Assembly (NCBI GenBank): GCA_030068075.1
Contig: CM057833.1
Coordinates: forward strand, 43,233,587-43,297,586
Source of the DNA: Paguma larvata
Taxonomy: Eukaryota; Chordata; Mammalia; Carnivora; Viverridae
Length of the DNA stretch: 64,000 bases
Direction of reading: 5' to 3'
The translations under genes and the position numbers were made by a program. The notes under the pieces are model-generated. The model did no database searches. It had not been told where the DNA came from and worked only from the letters and a program-made list of their open reading frames with translations. This document shows, in pieces, positions 1-10,931 of the stretch (its first letter is position 1; each line of letters begins with the position of its first letter).

Positions 1-1010
1 TCTTGAGTGCCAGTTCAAGACCCATTGTTGCGTCCCGTGGTGGAAATATTCCTTCCCTGGGAATTAAGACCTCTACGCCAGCAGAACCCAAATCTGTAGG
101 AATGGGAGTAAAATTTTTGCCAATGGGTCATGAGCATTAATGGTGAAAGGAGCACCTTCCCCCATTTTGTTTTTACGGCCAAGCAGTTTGGCTACGGGAA
201 AACAGCCTCAAGTAGGAGTTGGTAGTTCTGAACGTATACTGCGTCTTGTGGCATAGTAGCCTGACCTGGCAAATACTGCTGTCTAGCAACGACCATACTG
301 AGTCTTTAAAATGTCATTCCGCCATTCTATCTGTTAGACTCCCTGCTGCTGAGTGACCCAGTTCATGATGAGGCTCATGGCCATGGGCCCGTTGTCCTTC
401 TCGTTTCTAAAATGAACTTCTTGGTCAGAAGCAATGTTGTGTAAGATTCCATGATGGAGAATAAGGCATTTTTATGTCTACGGATGGAGATGTGGTCAGA
501 AACGTTGTGGACGGGGAAATCAAATCCGTGTACGTATTGGCGTCTGCTCCAGTGAGGATAAATCACTGCCCACTACTGGTCAGACCAGGTAGCTGAATAC
601 TCTCCCCGCAAGCAATGCCATGCCTATTGCTCAGCTATGATCTCTGCAGTTGGTGGGTTGGGCATTCATGGATGGGTTCAATGCCATGGACTTCTTTGAC
701 TAATGTCAGTCTGGCTGTAGCACTGCTAACCTCCATCCCTGAAACCTGGTCACCTTGATCATGAGCCCATGGAACAAACATCAAAGTGGTGGGGAAGAGA
801 AACTACCTAACCACAGAATCGGAGAGCTTGACCATTTGGTTACCGAGTGTTCCTTTGCTGTGAACAGCACATTTTGTGTGTGTGAACATCGACATGGACA
901 CAAAAAGCCTTATGCTCTGTGCCCATTCTGAGAGGTCCGCCCCAGACCTCCTTGCTACCATTCTCTAATCTTGTTCTTTCCAAGACCTTGCCCAAGCAAG
1001 CACCCTAGGT
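1..1010 (-). mobile_element. ERVL-type endogenous retrovirus internal remnant, antisense, open at window start
   Basis: The whole stretch reads as the complement of an old ERVL/MaLR-type pol region. The antisense frame around 375-566 still resembles part of a retroviral integrase core, but it is short and the acidic catalytic context is not intact. Stops and frame breaks lie on both sides. The segment at 550-760 has the strongest family resemblance. The right edge fades near 1010 and the left part lies outside the window. It cannot encode a working protein. The family level (ERVL versus MaLR internal) is inferred from recalled signatures. Confidence 0.65.
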
Positions 1011-1664
1011 CTTCCCAGTAAGCTCCAAATAACACAGCGTAAGCTCTAAACTCAGTGGGAGGGGGATCTCTTCTGGCTATTCAGATGCTGCTTAGTTTAA
1101 GACCTAATTAATGGAGAACCAGGAGGTAAAGAAAAATACGTATTGATGCTTTTCCTTTTCCTTCCAGGGGAGCTTCCCATCCTAGCACTTGGGTTTTCAG
1201 AGAGGGCAGAAGGCCAAGCACGTGGAAAGCTCCAGGCAGCCCAGCGGGAGGAGAGGTGAGTCATTTACTTCTTGAGGAATTAGGTTCAGTAATGTCCCAT
1301 TAATCTGGTTCCATCAGGAAATGAGCTGTGTCACCTAAGTAAATTTTCCAATAACTGAACCTCACCCTTTCATGTGCCAAAACTTGATTTAATCATTTTG
1401 GATGGAAGTCTTTTTGAAAACCAATTACATGCTTCCCTGACTATTTCAGGGGAGGAGCCTGCCCATAGTCTAACCTTTCCTTGAGGACATGGGGACCACT
1501 TAGTTCTAAGGTTCTAATTCAAGAAAAAATAAGGAGCTATTTGCCCCAATAATAAATTTCCTCATCCTTGCTGTGAACTTTGAGTGAATCTGCCTACTGT
1601 AATACTTTTATTTGTTTCCAGCCTCACTTTCTCGTGCTCTTTGGTGGCTGTGTGACAAGCCAGA
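1011..1664. other. Unassigned single-copy-like sequence with an exon-like segment
   Basis: I recognise no repeat here. It contains the exon-like segment at 1168-1255. The AT-rich part at 1260-1440 has no tandem or SINE signature. Confidence 0.4.
1168..1255 (+). other. Exon-like segment, 88 bp, between good splice-site matches
   Basis: A pyrimidine run at 1149-1164 is followed by cag ending at 1167. A donor-like gag|gtgagt lies at 1253-1261. Between them one forward frame (starting with the third base) is open for 28 codons; the other frames were not needed to reject a stop-free reading. This fits an internal exon of a long noncoding or unknown gene, but splice-like sites are common by chance and no protein family is recognised. 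Confidence 0.25.
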
Positions 1665-1905
1665 CAAGAATGGGTTTTGGAGTTAGATCGAAATCTGAAT
1701 TCTAGCCCTGCCACTTAGGTTCTCTGGGCTCCAGTGCTTTCAAATGCAACACAAGTACAAGCTACTGGTCTCTCACGTGTCTCAAAATTTCTACCATTCA
1801 GTATCACTGTGAGGACCAAGTACATATTAAGAGGGAGGACCCAGTAGTGTGATGGCACCTAATACGTTGCAGCCGGTAATAATAAGCATTACTTCCCAGG
1901 GAGTG
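1665..1905 (+). mobile_element. MIR SINE, diverged
   Basis: It has the order typical of MIR: gggttttggagttagat, then a ctgccactta-like core, then a gtgaggacc-like stretch and a terminal aataataag. It is heavily mutated and the middle is poorly aligned. Confidence 0.55.
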
Positions 1906-2431
1906 GGATTACTTCTTGCTCTGAAATTTCCTTACCATTCCAACTTGCTATGTCTAGTCTGCAAAGGGTCACCTGTTTAGATCTTTAGGCCTTTCAAATG
2001 CCACAGTCAAGCTCTATCTCTAATGCCCTCCTCAAGCTTTTCTGTTTAAGAATTCCGGATGCATCACTGTTCAACTCTTAGAGAAAGAGGACAAGGTATT
2101 TTCTTACTAAACTATTTGTAAGCTCTCAGAGGTGCAGAGAACCATGGAAACTTCCCACACCACCCTCTCCCCTTATTCCCCTCCCCTCCCCCCCTCAATT
2201 CCTTTCCTTCAGAAGCACTCCGCCTTTCATGCAATTGATAAGGCATGAATAGCAAGTGGGAAATTAGGAGTGAGGGCACGCTAGTTGTATTTCTTTTTAA
2301 AACTTGAGTCCCTGGAGCCAAGACCAGAGCTACATATAGACAGGGTAGGGCACGCCTCTGACAGGAGCCTTCCTCCTGGCTCCTAGAATGCTAATTCATT
2401 TTCCTGTGCAATGAAGACCTTTCTGGAGAGA
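1906..2431. other. Unassigned sequence with a pyrimidine tract
   Basis: Unique-looking DNA. A C/T-rich tract lies at 2157-2198. No gene or repeat family is recognised. Confidence 0.4.
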
Positions 2432-2519
2432 AGGGGAGGAAAGGGGAAAGAAGGGAAAGGAAGAGAAGGGAAGGCACAGGAAGACAAGGCAAGGCAAGGC
2501 AAGACAAGGCAAGGGATGG
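2432..2519 (+). repeat. Purine-rich low-complexity tract with (GGCAA)n-like core
   Basis: An almost pure A/G tract passes into an imperfect pentamer array (aaggc units) at about 2483-2516, with cag and gac interruptions. Confidence 0.8.
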
Positions 2520-2526
2520 GGAATTC

Positions 2527-2700
2527 TTGCCATTTAGTAAGCACTTAGTATGTGTCAGGCTGTATATATGCTGTTTCGTTTATTGCTGACCAGAATCCTG
2601 TGGGGTAGATGCTATTATCAGCCGTTTCTTGCAGGTGAGGTGAATGGTTTGAGAGGTTGAAGAAAATTTCCAAGTTAGTACAGTTGATACTGAAGAATCT
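2527..2700 (-). mobile_element. MIR SINE, antisense
   Basis: The left part gtaagcacttagtatgtgtc is the complement of the MIR 3' end. The gtggggtagatgctattat segment and a decayed gaggttgaag core follow in the correct order. Confidence 0.8.
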
Positions 2701-3984
2701 TATTTGGTAGGTGATAGAACATAGGGTCGATGTCTACGTTGAGATACCCTCTCTCAGTACCCTTATCTTATCTCATCACACAGAAGGCAAGAAGAAAGGA
2801 ATAAATCTGGAAACTTTGATGTCAGGTATTTTAAAAATTGCTGATGGAGTCGCAAGTTTGGTATCCCAGAGTACAAGAATGACAGTTGTCATCGCCTTTT
2901 CATGTATGTAGTGCTTTAGAACTCTCAAAGGTTTGCCCCTGGGGGTGCCCAACCAATCCCAGGGGCTCTGTGGCTTCACTCTCACCTTTAAAATGGGCAG
3001 AACGATCTGTGCACTACTCACGAGAAAGTTTTGGTAGATCAAATAAGACCTTAGCTCTGGTCCCTCTGGGGTACTGCTCTTTTAGCACCTGGTGCTTAGT
3101 AAAATGGTTATTAAGTAATTATTTGTGCAGTCACGTGTTTACCAACGGTTTCTCCCGTATCTCAGCTTCTGTATCGCAGGGATTTGCTCAGTAGAATAGG
3201 ATGTGAATCTCAGGCTCAGGATTGCTGCTAGGAGATGGGTAGAGAGTGGAAACAATCTACTTAAAGCAATAAGAAATGAGAGAAATAAATGGTGTGAACG
3301 GAACTGAATGATACCAGTGATGATCCATGACCACGAGTTGCAAAGCCGATGCCAGGGCAGGCTGTCTGCACCTGCTCTAGCGGGTGGGGTCAGCAGGTTT
3401 GAATGCAGACTCGACAGTCTCTGGTTTGGCTGGGGAGTGCAGGGGGGTGTGAAGAGCACAGAGCTCAGAGTCTGGAAGTCACATGAATAATTCCCTCAAG
3501 TTTTGTTTCATCTGCAGATTTTCCTGGAATGCTTTCTGTTTTCATCCACGTGATGAGCCACATTAAGAAATCTTGTTTTGAAGGAGATTACTGGTGGTCA
3601 GAGGGCTCTGTCCTTGGCTCGTCCCATCTCAGAAACTGTGGGTAAGGCTAATCAGACAGTGATGGCCGCAGCGCTCTCTGGACAAGCAGAGAACACGCCC
3701 ACTGGAAGATTTTGAGGAGGCTAGGTTGATTGTCTAGCTAGATTTTGCCAAGGAATCTGGCAAATTCTCTTATGGTGTCTTTGCACAACATCAACGAAAC
3801 GGTCTCGATCTGGTAATGTAGTTTCTCAGCTCCAGTAAGAAACGAGGCTAGTTTAGTGTGATTCCCTTTGATTAATCTCTCTCTTTTTCATGCCACAGAT
3901 ATAGGCTTGATATTCTTCTCTTTAATTATTCTGAGGATAGTTTCCAGATGCTTCCATCACTAACATACTGAACATACGATCAGA
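2701..3984. other. Unassigned sequence, no gene seen
   Basis: Open frames of up to 106 codons occur on both strands, with no recognisable domain. I see no SINE or tandem array in this 1.3 kb. Confidence 0.4.
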
Positions 3985-4125
3985 GGCACACACTAGGTTG
4001 CTCCTAATATCTGATTGGATTCTCCCAGTGATCCTCCCTAGGCGGGCACTGGACTTGGTCCCATTTTAGAGATGAGAAAAATAGATGCTTAGAAAGATTG
4101 TGAAATATGAGAAGGTCATGCATGC
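3985..4125 (-). mobile_element. MIR SINE fragment, antisense
   Basis: The block tcccattttagagatgagaaa at 4058-4078 is the antisense MIR core. The flanks are diverged. Confidence 0.6.
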
Positions 4126-4204
4126 ACCTTCTAGCATTTGATATTTATGTGGGAGATACAGACCCAAAGGCTGTCATCCTCGAAGAAGAGCAAGGGAAAG
4201 GAAA

Positions 4205-4420
4205 CTACTATCTAGAAGCAACCATGCATCGGGCACCTGCTGAGGGCTTGATGAGCCTTGTCTTGTATGAGATTCATAGCACATGAAGGGGGGGGGTGCT
4301 GTTCATGTCTCGTTTTGAGAGGGGTCACTGAAGCTTGCCCATTGTCATGGAGTTAGTAAGTGGGGGCAAGCTTGGAGCTCTGGTCACATGCCCCAAACTT
4401 GTCCTAGTCACTCTGCGGAG
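4205..4420 (-). mobile_element. MIR SINE, diverged, antisense
   Basis: The order fits MIR: gggcacctgctgagggcttg, a G run at 4287-4293, then a gttagtaagtggg motif near 4352 followed by gagctctggtc. The core is weak. Confidence 0.55.
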
Positions 4421-4536
4421 CCATCGCCATGTAGACTGTTCAGGCCAAGCTGGGGTATCTAACTGAGGACAGAAGAGTCTGGAGAACCCAGGAGGCGGCA
4501 GGGCACAGGAGGGCATGGCCGTCCCTGGAGCCCTGG

Positions 4537-5292
4537 GTGTCACAACCCGTCAGTGTCTGCAAGCTTCCTCCTATTGTCCCCCTGCCCTTTCGGAGCTTTC
4601 AGTTTTGTGTTCCTTCCCAGCTAAAAATAAGGTTTTGTTTGCACACAGGGCAAATGCCCTGGGACCCTCCTGAGAAAATCTGCAGAGGAAACAGGACACG
4701 GAGCGGACCGCGACAGCGGCAACGTCAGCTCAGCTCCAAGAGGCGAGAAGCATGGAGCGGGAAATAGCACTTCCCTTGTGTTTTTATGTTTAGCTGGGGT
4801 TTAATTAATAACCGGCAAACAAGTCTATAATTAACTCGATTTCCCTTTTGGCCAGCCCAGGGAATAATAATAAAGCTGCTTTTTAAGTCCTCGGTGTTGC
4901 TGGAAGGATGGGAGGGAGGTTGGGCTGCAGGCAACGCTTGCACAATAACGAGGGCCCTGCACAGTGTTCACTGCCCCCTCCCCCCTGCAAATTGTATTAT
5001 CTATACCAGATGTGGCATTAAAAGAAGAATTACTGTACTTCGGGGCTCAAATTATATGTGCCTGATTTATTGCCCTGCCTCAGTTGTAATGCTACCTTGC
5101 AGAACGCTGATAAATGATGGCTTATTATTTTGCGGAGCGCCTGAGTTGATGAAGATCTCAGGGGCAGCAAGGGGTGAACGCTTTCCGGGCAGGGATCATT
5201 TGGATGGCCCTTTTGCACTCCTTCTGGGCATTTTAAATCTCCTCACACCCGCCCCACCAAACACGTACCCTTTCGGTGATTTTTATTTTTAA
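4537..5292. promoter_or_regulatory. Candidate conserved noncoding/enhancer-like element
   Basis: This repeat-free block is dense in developmental-factor-like motifs: ttaattaataa at 4801-4811, taattaa at 4828-4834, TTATC (GATA, reverse) at 4997-5001, the E-box CAGATG at 5007-5012 and tgataaatgatgg at 5108-5120. It sits between MIRs and a SINE that do not enter it. A 132-codon forward frame covers part of it but shows no domain. Conservation is inferred from composition only. Confidence 0.35.
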
Positions 5293-5377
5293 TCTCTAAA
5301 GTGACTTGCCCGAGCCCTTGTCTTGGCTTTCAAGATACCCAGGCATCTTGGACATCAAAGATGAAGCATCAGTTTTT

Positions 5378-5596
5378 TTTTTTAATTTTTTTTAGCGTTT
5401 ATTTATTTTTGAGAGACATAGAGACAGAGTGTGAGCAGGGGAGGGGCAGAGAGAGAGGGAGACACAGAATCTGAAGCAGGCTCCAGGCTCTGAGCTGTCA
5501 GCACAGAGCCCGACGCGGGGCTCGAACTCACAGACCGTGAGATCATGACCTGAGCCGAAGTTGGCCGCTTAACCAACGGAGCCAGCCAGGCGCCCC
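5378..5596 (-). mobile_element. Carnivora SINEC (tRNA-Lys-derived), young type
   Basis: It is full length and antisense, running from a T-rich tail to the head complement ending ccaggcgcccc. A perfect 15-bp TSD, gaagcatcagttttt, lies at 5363-5377 and 5597-5611. It retains several CpGs and lacks the extra cttgat block of older copies. Confidence 0.97.
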
Positions 5597-5639
5597 GAAG
5601 CATCAGTTTTTAACTGTGGCATCCGCGACCAACTTCTGA

Positions 5640-6330
5640 CTTCCCTTTCCAGCCCCCCCATTATCCCTCTTCCTACATGCTCTGTTCCAAAGTCCTGTAT
5701 GACCTAGCCTGGGCCTGCCTCAGCCTCATTTTTTTGTCTCTCTGCCAAAGTGCTCTTCTTCTAGCCCCTTGAACACCAAAATACCTTTCTGCCCCAGGAC
5801 CTTTGTACATGCTATTCTCTCTGAATGAAGAGAACTTCTCTTTCTTCTTTTTAAAGTATATTTATTTATTTTGAGAGAAAGAGAGAGAAGGGAAAGGCAG
5901 AGAGAGTGAGAGACACAATCCCAAGTAGTCTCCATGCTGTCAGTGCAGAACCTGACTTGGGGCTCGAATTTGTGAACTGTGAGATCACGACCTGAACCAA
6001 AATCAAGAGTTGGACGTTTAACCAGCCAATCCACCCAGGTGCCCCGCGCTTTCTCTCTTCTATCCTTCATTTGGTTAACCCATTTTTTTTTTGGTCTCAG
6101 CAGGAACATCATTTCCTGACCCACAATATTTATTCGATGCCCTTTTCTATTCACTCTCACGGTGCCATGTACTTTTGGCTTCTAGCACCTCCTATAACTC
6201 ATTTATTTATTTGTGTGGTTATTTGCCTAATTCCTCTACCACGAGCACCATCAGGGCCAGGGACCAAAACTGTTTGTTCACCACTACGATTCAGAGCGTG
6301 ACACAGAGCTAGGCACGGATGCCTGACACT
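5640..6330 (+). mobile_element. L2 LINE 3' remnant split by a SINE
   Basis: The left part (to about 5849) includes ccccaggacctttgtacatg, a decayed copy of an L2 landmark. The right part (from about 6050) ends with a gggccagggacc-like stretch and agctaggcac near 6309. The SINE at 5850-6045 separates them. Confidence 0.6.
5850..6045 (-). mobile_element. Carnivora SINEC, older type
   Basis: Antisense copy ending ccacccaggtgcccc. It carries the older-type block ccaaaatcaagagttggac. The body is diverged and the TSD is not clear. Confidence 0.92.
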
Positions 6331-6444
6331 TTTTATCGAATGGACGCAAGACTGGGTGCATGGGCAAGCTGCCTGCCTGTCCTATTCCTCACGCTGCTCG
6401 TCCTCCTCCTCTCGATTCTGTCTGCTTCTGAAAGTGTCTCTTTC

Positions 6445-6640
6445 CCCCCCATTTCTGGCTCGTGACCTTGGGCAGGTTACTTGACCCCCCACTGCCTCAG
6501 TTTTCTCCCTGCGTGAAATGAGGGTGACATTACCCATGAGACCAGCCTCACCCTGTAGTTTTGCAGATTACATGAATAAGTGTGTTAAGGCGCTCAGAAG
6601 TGTACGTGGCTCAGGGTAAGTCCCGAATAGAATGTCTAAG
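6445..6640 (+). mobile_element. MIR SINE
   Basis: It shows cgtgaccttgggcaggttac, then gcctcagttttctccctg and a decayed aatgagggtgacatta, ending near gtaagtcccgaata. Confidence 0.8.
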
Positions 6641-7129
6641 AGAAAATATTTAGTGCACAGCCTAATATTTATGGCTATGCCTTTATTCTAACTCGACTTT
6701 CATTTGGGCTTTTGCTCTGGCTCTGCTTCCTCCAGCCACACGCTTCGGCTTTGACTCTGCGTTTCTCAGCCCGCAAGGCTTCAAAGTGGGCACGGGTTAG
6801 CCCAAAGGATGGTCCAGGTAGACAGCAGGGCCAGTCTTCAGGTGCAATTTGGGCCAACACGTCTCTCCCTGCAATTAGGGGAACCTCAGAGAATGACTCC
6901 CTAGAGCCCATCGGGCGGTGCAGCCCAACAGTCTTGGCTGAGGACCCGCTGAGTTACGGCCCTGCGGGACGGCTGGCAGGGTTGGCGTTGGAGAGGGCCT
7001 GGTTCTGCTCTCTTTGAGCTCAGAGCCCGACAGAGGCACCAGCAGGAGGTCAGGAAATGGCAGTCAAGGGGGCTGAGTGCTGCAGAGCACCGAGGAGGGG
7101 CAGGGAGCCCAGACATGGGGAAGCTGTTC
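6641..7129. other. Unassigned, relatively GC-rich sequence
   Basis: Overlapping open frames of 78-187 codons on both strands reflect GC-rich composition. No domain, signal peptide or splice structure stands out. Confidence 0.4.
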
Positions 7130-7470
7130 ACAGGAGTCGATGCCGGAACTGGTTCTGAGAAAGTGGAGATGACCTCGCCAGGTGCTGAACGGGGGACAGA
7201 GGATTCCAGGCAGAGGGAACGGCAAGAGGGCGGCCCCGGGGGGGGGCCGGAGAGCAAGGCGTTTGGCTCACAGGAGGGCTCGGTGCCTTTGGAGCACAGT
7301 ACGGATGGGTGCCGAGGAACACGGGGCCTAGGCCTCACGACCTCACCTGTCATGCTAAGGAGGAAGCTGTGTCCTGTAGCTTGTGAGCAGCAAGGAGAGG
7401 CTTTGGAAGAAAAATGCCACAATTGTCTCCAGATGCTGGAAGAGAGCAGTCTGGGCTTTGTCATCCTATG
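7130..7470 (-). mobile_element. L2 LINE fragment, antisense
   Basis: The segment attccaggcagagggaacgg near 7203 is a clear antisense L2 landmark. The rest is weak. A G9-type run lies at about 7239-7247. Confidence 0.5.
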
Positions 7471-7744
7471 AGACCAAGGACAGCGACGGACGCTTCAGCT
7501 CCACGCAGACCTGGCTCAATGCCATGGGGGAGATAAGCTCCGGGCTCTGGGCTCCAGGTTCCAGAAGCACTTTCGTGGGTACCATGCGGACTCCCTGGGG
7601 GTCACCAACGTTTTAAAATCAAGGGCTTTCCAGATGTGCCAGCCCTGCAGGCACGGGAGAATCTGCTTTCCCTTCATCTCCATTCGCTTGCCTAGGTCAG
7701 GGGGAGTCGCGGATTCGCGAACGAGCAAGCAGGTGGAAAGCAAA

Positions 7745-7906
7745 GAAGGTGGCTTTTGCTGAGAGTCTACTTCTTAAGGAAACCAGTCCATGCCTGGAAT
7801 GCACATTTTCTTCCTCAATCCTCCTCAAAACCCTGAGAAGAAGGTATTGTGACCCTCGTTTTTATAGGGCCAGAGAAGCTAGAAAATTTGTCCAGCTAGC
7901 CCTGGA
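7745..7906 (-). mobile_element. MIR SINE fragment, antisense, next to a SINE
   Basis: The tail ctgagagtctacttcttaag and the core aaaccctgagaagaaggtat match antisense MIR order. It is interrupted at its right side by the SINE at 7917. Confidence 0.55.
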
Positions 7907-7916
7907 AGAATTTTGG

Positions 7917-8150
7917 TTTGTTTTTTTTTTAATTAAAAAGAATGTCCATTTATTTTGAGACAGAGAGAGAAAAAGAGGGCGTATGCATGCAGAGGAAGGA
8001 AGGGACAGAGAGAGAGAGAGAGTCCCAAGCAGGCTCCACACTGTCAGTGCGTGGAACCCAATGTGGGACTCAACCTCAGGACCGTGAGATCATGCCCTGA
8101 GCTGAAATCAAGAGTCGGGGGCTTAACTGACTGGGTCACCCAGGCACCCC
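7917..8150 (-). mobile_element. Carnivora SINEC, older type
   Basis: Antisense, with a T11 tail, a decayed (ag)n body and a head ending cacccaggcacccc. The TSD is degraded: agaattttgg at 7907-7916 versus agagttttag at 8151-8160. Confidence 0.93.
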
Positions 8151-8454
8151 AGAGTTTTAGCTCATTTATTCTCTTGCTACTTTACCTGGCTTTTCGCGTC
8201 ATGCAGGACTGACGGTAGGGCAACCCTTTGGTACAGGTGCTGCTGCTCTTCTCATCTGTAAGACTGTTTGGTGCCCAGCCCTGGGTGTTTCACACACTTG
8301 CTAGTCGGTACATGTTTGCTAACTGACCCAGCAGCCTCTAAACTGACAATGAACCTATCAGGCACTAGAGGGCATTACGGATATACAACGTGGAGTGAAA
8401 TTAAGAGGGACAGATGGATTCCTTCACTCGGCAATCCTTCCCTGCTTTCCCCCT
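8151..8454. other. Unassigned sequence
   Basis: Nothing recognised between the SINE and the L2 that follows. Confidence 0.4.
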
Positions 8455-10130
8455 CTCCATCATTCACTCATATACCAAGTAACTATTAAAGGCCTCACAT
8501 GTACTAGGTGGTAGGCTAAGGACACTGGGGCTAAAACCTTCAAGTTGCTCCTTGGTCGTGCGACACCATGGGGGGAAGGGCCACATATATTTAAATCAGG
8601 AGAACACATAGGCAGGCTTTCACTCAGGCTGGGAGACAGGGAAGACCTCTGAAAAGGCGGTATCTGAGGTTTAATTTTCTTTTAAGTTTATTTATTTTGA
8701 GAGAGAGAGAGAGAGAGAGAGAGAGCACAAGCAGGGGAGAAACAGAGAGAGAGAGAGGGAGAGAGAGAAAATCTCCAGCAGGCTCCACACCATCAGTACA
8801 GAGCCCGATGTGGGGCTAGAACTCACAAACCACAAGATCGGGACCTGAGCCAAAACCAAGAGTCTGACGCTTAACTGACTGAGCTACTGAGCTAGGTTTA
8901 AAAAAATGAGTGGAAGCTTGCTTCGTGTAGAAAGAGAGAGAAAAAGGTACCCTGGGCAGAGGGGCCAGCATAAGCAAAGGCCCAGAAAGAGGAAAGTGAG
9001 ACCAAGGATGGAGAGCTGCCATGAGGTCTTCAGAAGAGTCTGGGAAAGGTTTTAGGTGAATTGGCAGCAGGAGAGAGAAAGGATTCTTTTCCTGGTCTCT
9101 TTTGTCTTTTAGAAAAGATCACTTTGGTCGTAAAGAAGAAAATACAAAACTGGAGATCAGAGCAGCTCAAAGGCCAAGTTGATGGTGGCTCAAATTGGGG
9201 TAGCAGATCTACGGATGGAGAGAACTGGATGGAATTTGAGATTTTTAAGGTAGTAGAATTGACGGATCTCATTGTGACCATGGCAATGAAGGAGTGGACA
9301 GTGATTCCCAGGTTTCTGGTTCCGGTGCTTAAAAAAATGGAGGTAACGCCACGGGGGTGGAGAATACGTAGGGCAGGGAGGTGCAGGGTTTGGAGGAAGA
9401 TGACAAGTTGAATTTGAAACAGGCTGAACTTGCCTTTGGCACATCCAGGCGAAGATGTCCAGTCGGCAGCTCCACGCACAGGTCTGGTGCTTAGGGGAAC
9501 GGAAGGCTCTGCATGGGAGAGACAGGTTTTTGGAGGTGCAAGCATGTGAATGGTCTTTAAAGACATGATTTGAATGAGTTCAAGTAGGAGCAGTGTTTGA
9601 AGGAAGAAGAGCTCACGGTAGGAGGAAGAACCTTGAGGGGCTCAGCAGTCAAGGATCAGGACTCGCAAGGTTGAGTCTAAAGAGTGGGAGGAAGCCTCTA
9701 TGAGAATGACATCACTGAATCTCAGAGGGAAGAACTTTCAGAAGGTTTGGCCAATGGTGGCAACAGCTGTAGAGGCCGGGAAAAGGGGCAGAGGTGTATT
9801 TATTGGTTTTAGCAAGTAACATGGATAAGAGCAGTTTCCAAGCTTTAGTGCCTCGGGGAGTGGTGAAAGGCAGAGAAGTGGAGGCTGTGGGTGAGGACGC
9901 TGTTACGGGAATCTTGGGTGTGCAGGAAGGGAGAGAGGCAAGGAAGGAACTCTCCAGAAGCACAGAATCAAGTGAGGGGGAGGGTTAAACTTAAGACCAG
10001 AGAATGTTGACCACACTGATGAAAACATAGCAAGTAAGGAGGAAGAGGTTGAAGACACAAGCTGCGGAGCAGATAGAGACAAATTTAAGGGTAGATCTGA
10101 TATAGTTGGAGGGGACAATCACCTGATGGG
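8455..10130 (-). mobile_element. Long L2 LINE remnant, antisense, with a SINE inside
   Basis: The 3' end (ctaggtggtaggctaaggac) lies at the left. The gcaaaggcccagaaagaggaa stretch (8977) follows the SINE. Further right come agaaaagatcactttggtcg (9111) and gtgattcccaggtttctggt (9301), which corresponds to the C-terminal part of the L2/CR1 reverse-transcriptase frame. The copy is riddled with stops in the antisense coding direction. The right end is uncertain. Confidence 0.7.
8674..8893 (-). mobile_element. Carnivora SINEC, older type, 5'-truncated, nested in L2
   Basis: Long (ga)n at 8699-8725, then a body with caaaaccaagagtctgacgc. The head stops at actgagctactgagct, so the first part of the tRNA-related region is missing. 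A 7-bp repeat, aggttta, flanks it at 8667-8673 and 8894-8900. Confidence 0.9.
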
Positions 10131-10153
10131 GGAAGTTTCATTCCCAGAAAATG

Positions 10154-10169
10154 AAAAAAAAAAAAAAAA
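10154..10169. repeat. Poly(A)16 run
   Basis: Uninterrupted A run with no recognisable retroelement body directly upstream. Confidence 0.95.
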
Positions 10170-10514
10170 GATATTCTAAACCAAAACAGGATGAGATAAT
10201 TCCTTCAGCCACACCTGCCCGAGGCTGGAAATTAGTCTTGGAATTCCAGTGCAAGTCTCTGTAGTTTGTTTTGTCTGCTTGTTTGTCCACTTATCTTGTT
10301 TCCAATCACCTACTGCCTGGAAGCTACTCACTCACTGGTTGGTCTGTGAACCCTCTGACTTAGCGGGGCCAGTTCCCGTCCCCGTGTGGGAGATCCGTTG
10401 TTTTCAGTTTATTATTTTTGTTCTCTTTATAAAGTTCCCAGATGAAGATCCTTCCAGATAGTGTTAGAGGTTGAAGAAATGAGGGAATAAATGAGTACAT
10501 GAATGCTCACTCCA
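10170..10514. other. Unassigned sequence
   Basis: A T/G-rich start at 10257-10300, otherwise featureless. Confidence 0.35.
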
Positions 10515-10780
10515 GATCTCTTTCATTCAACTGTTGGGCAAATATTTATTAAGCAACTGCTTTATGAAAGTCACTGTGCATGTGCTAGGGTCACGGTGAT
10601 GAACCAGATGGAGCTCATAGAGCTCGCTGCCTGGTAAGAGCCGAAGATAGGAAAATAGGCAATTGAAATATGAAGTGCTAAAGGCTGTGATTAGCTCCTG
10701 GGGGAGGAGTGGAGGGAGGATAATCCGTACCCAGGGGTTTGGAGACGGCCTCCTGGAGTGGGTGACTAACCGGACGCCTG
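10515..10780 (-). mobile_element. L2 LINE 3' fragment, antisense
   Basis: It begins attcaactgttgggcaaata then tttattaagcaactgc, the complement of the L2 terminus, and continues through gatgaaccagatggagctca and a decayed tgaagtgctaaaggc. Confidence 0.7.
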
Positions 10781-10876
10781 AGCTCTCCAGCTTAATCCAT
10801 GTTCACTATTGCAATCTGGACTGTTATTTTATGAATGGGAAATCAGAATATTCCTATCAGAATCTGCTACACTCAT

Positions 10877-10931
10877 GGAATGCATGAATGAATAAATGAA
10901 TGAATGAACGAATGAATGAATAAATAGATGA
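10877..10931 (+). repeat. Imperfect (ATGA)n tetranucleotide array
   Basis: About a dozen atga/ataa units with single-base variants; a likely polymorphic short tandem repeat. Confidence 0.9.

Noticed and set aside
6901..7464. 187-codon antisense open frame
   Set aside because: It overlaps an antisense L2 piece and a 118-codon forward frame, as expected by chance in GC-rich sequence.
8699..8725. (GA)n runs as independent microsatellites
   Set aside because: Those at 8699, 44032, 52583 and 61761 are part of SINEC bodies and are reported with them.
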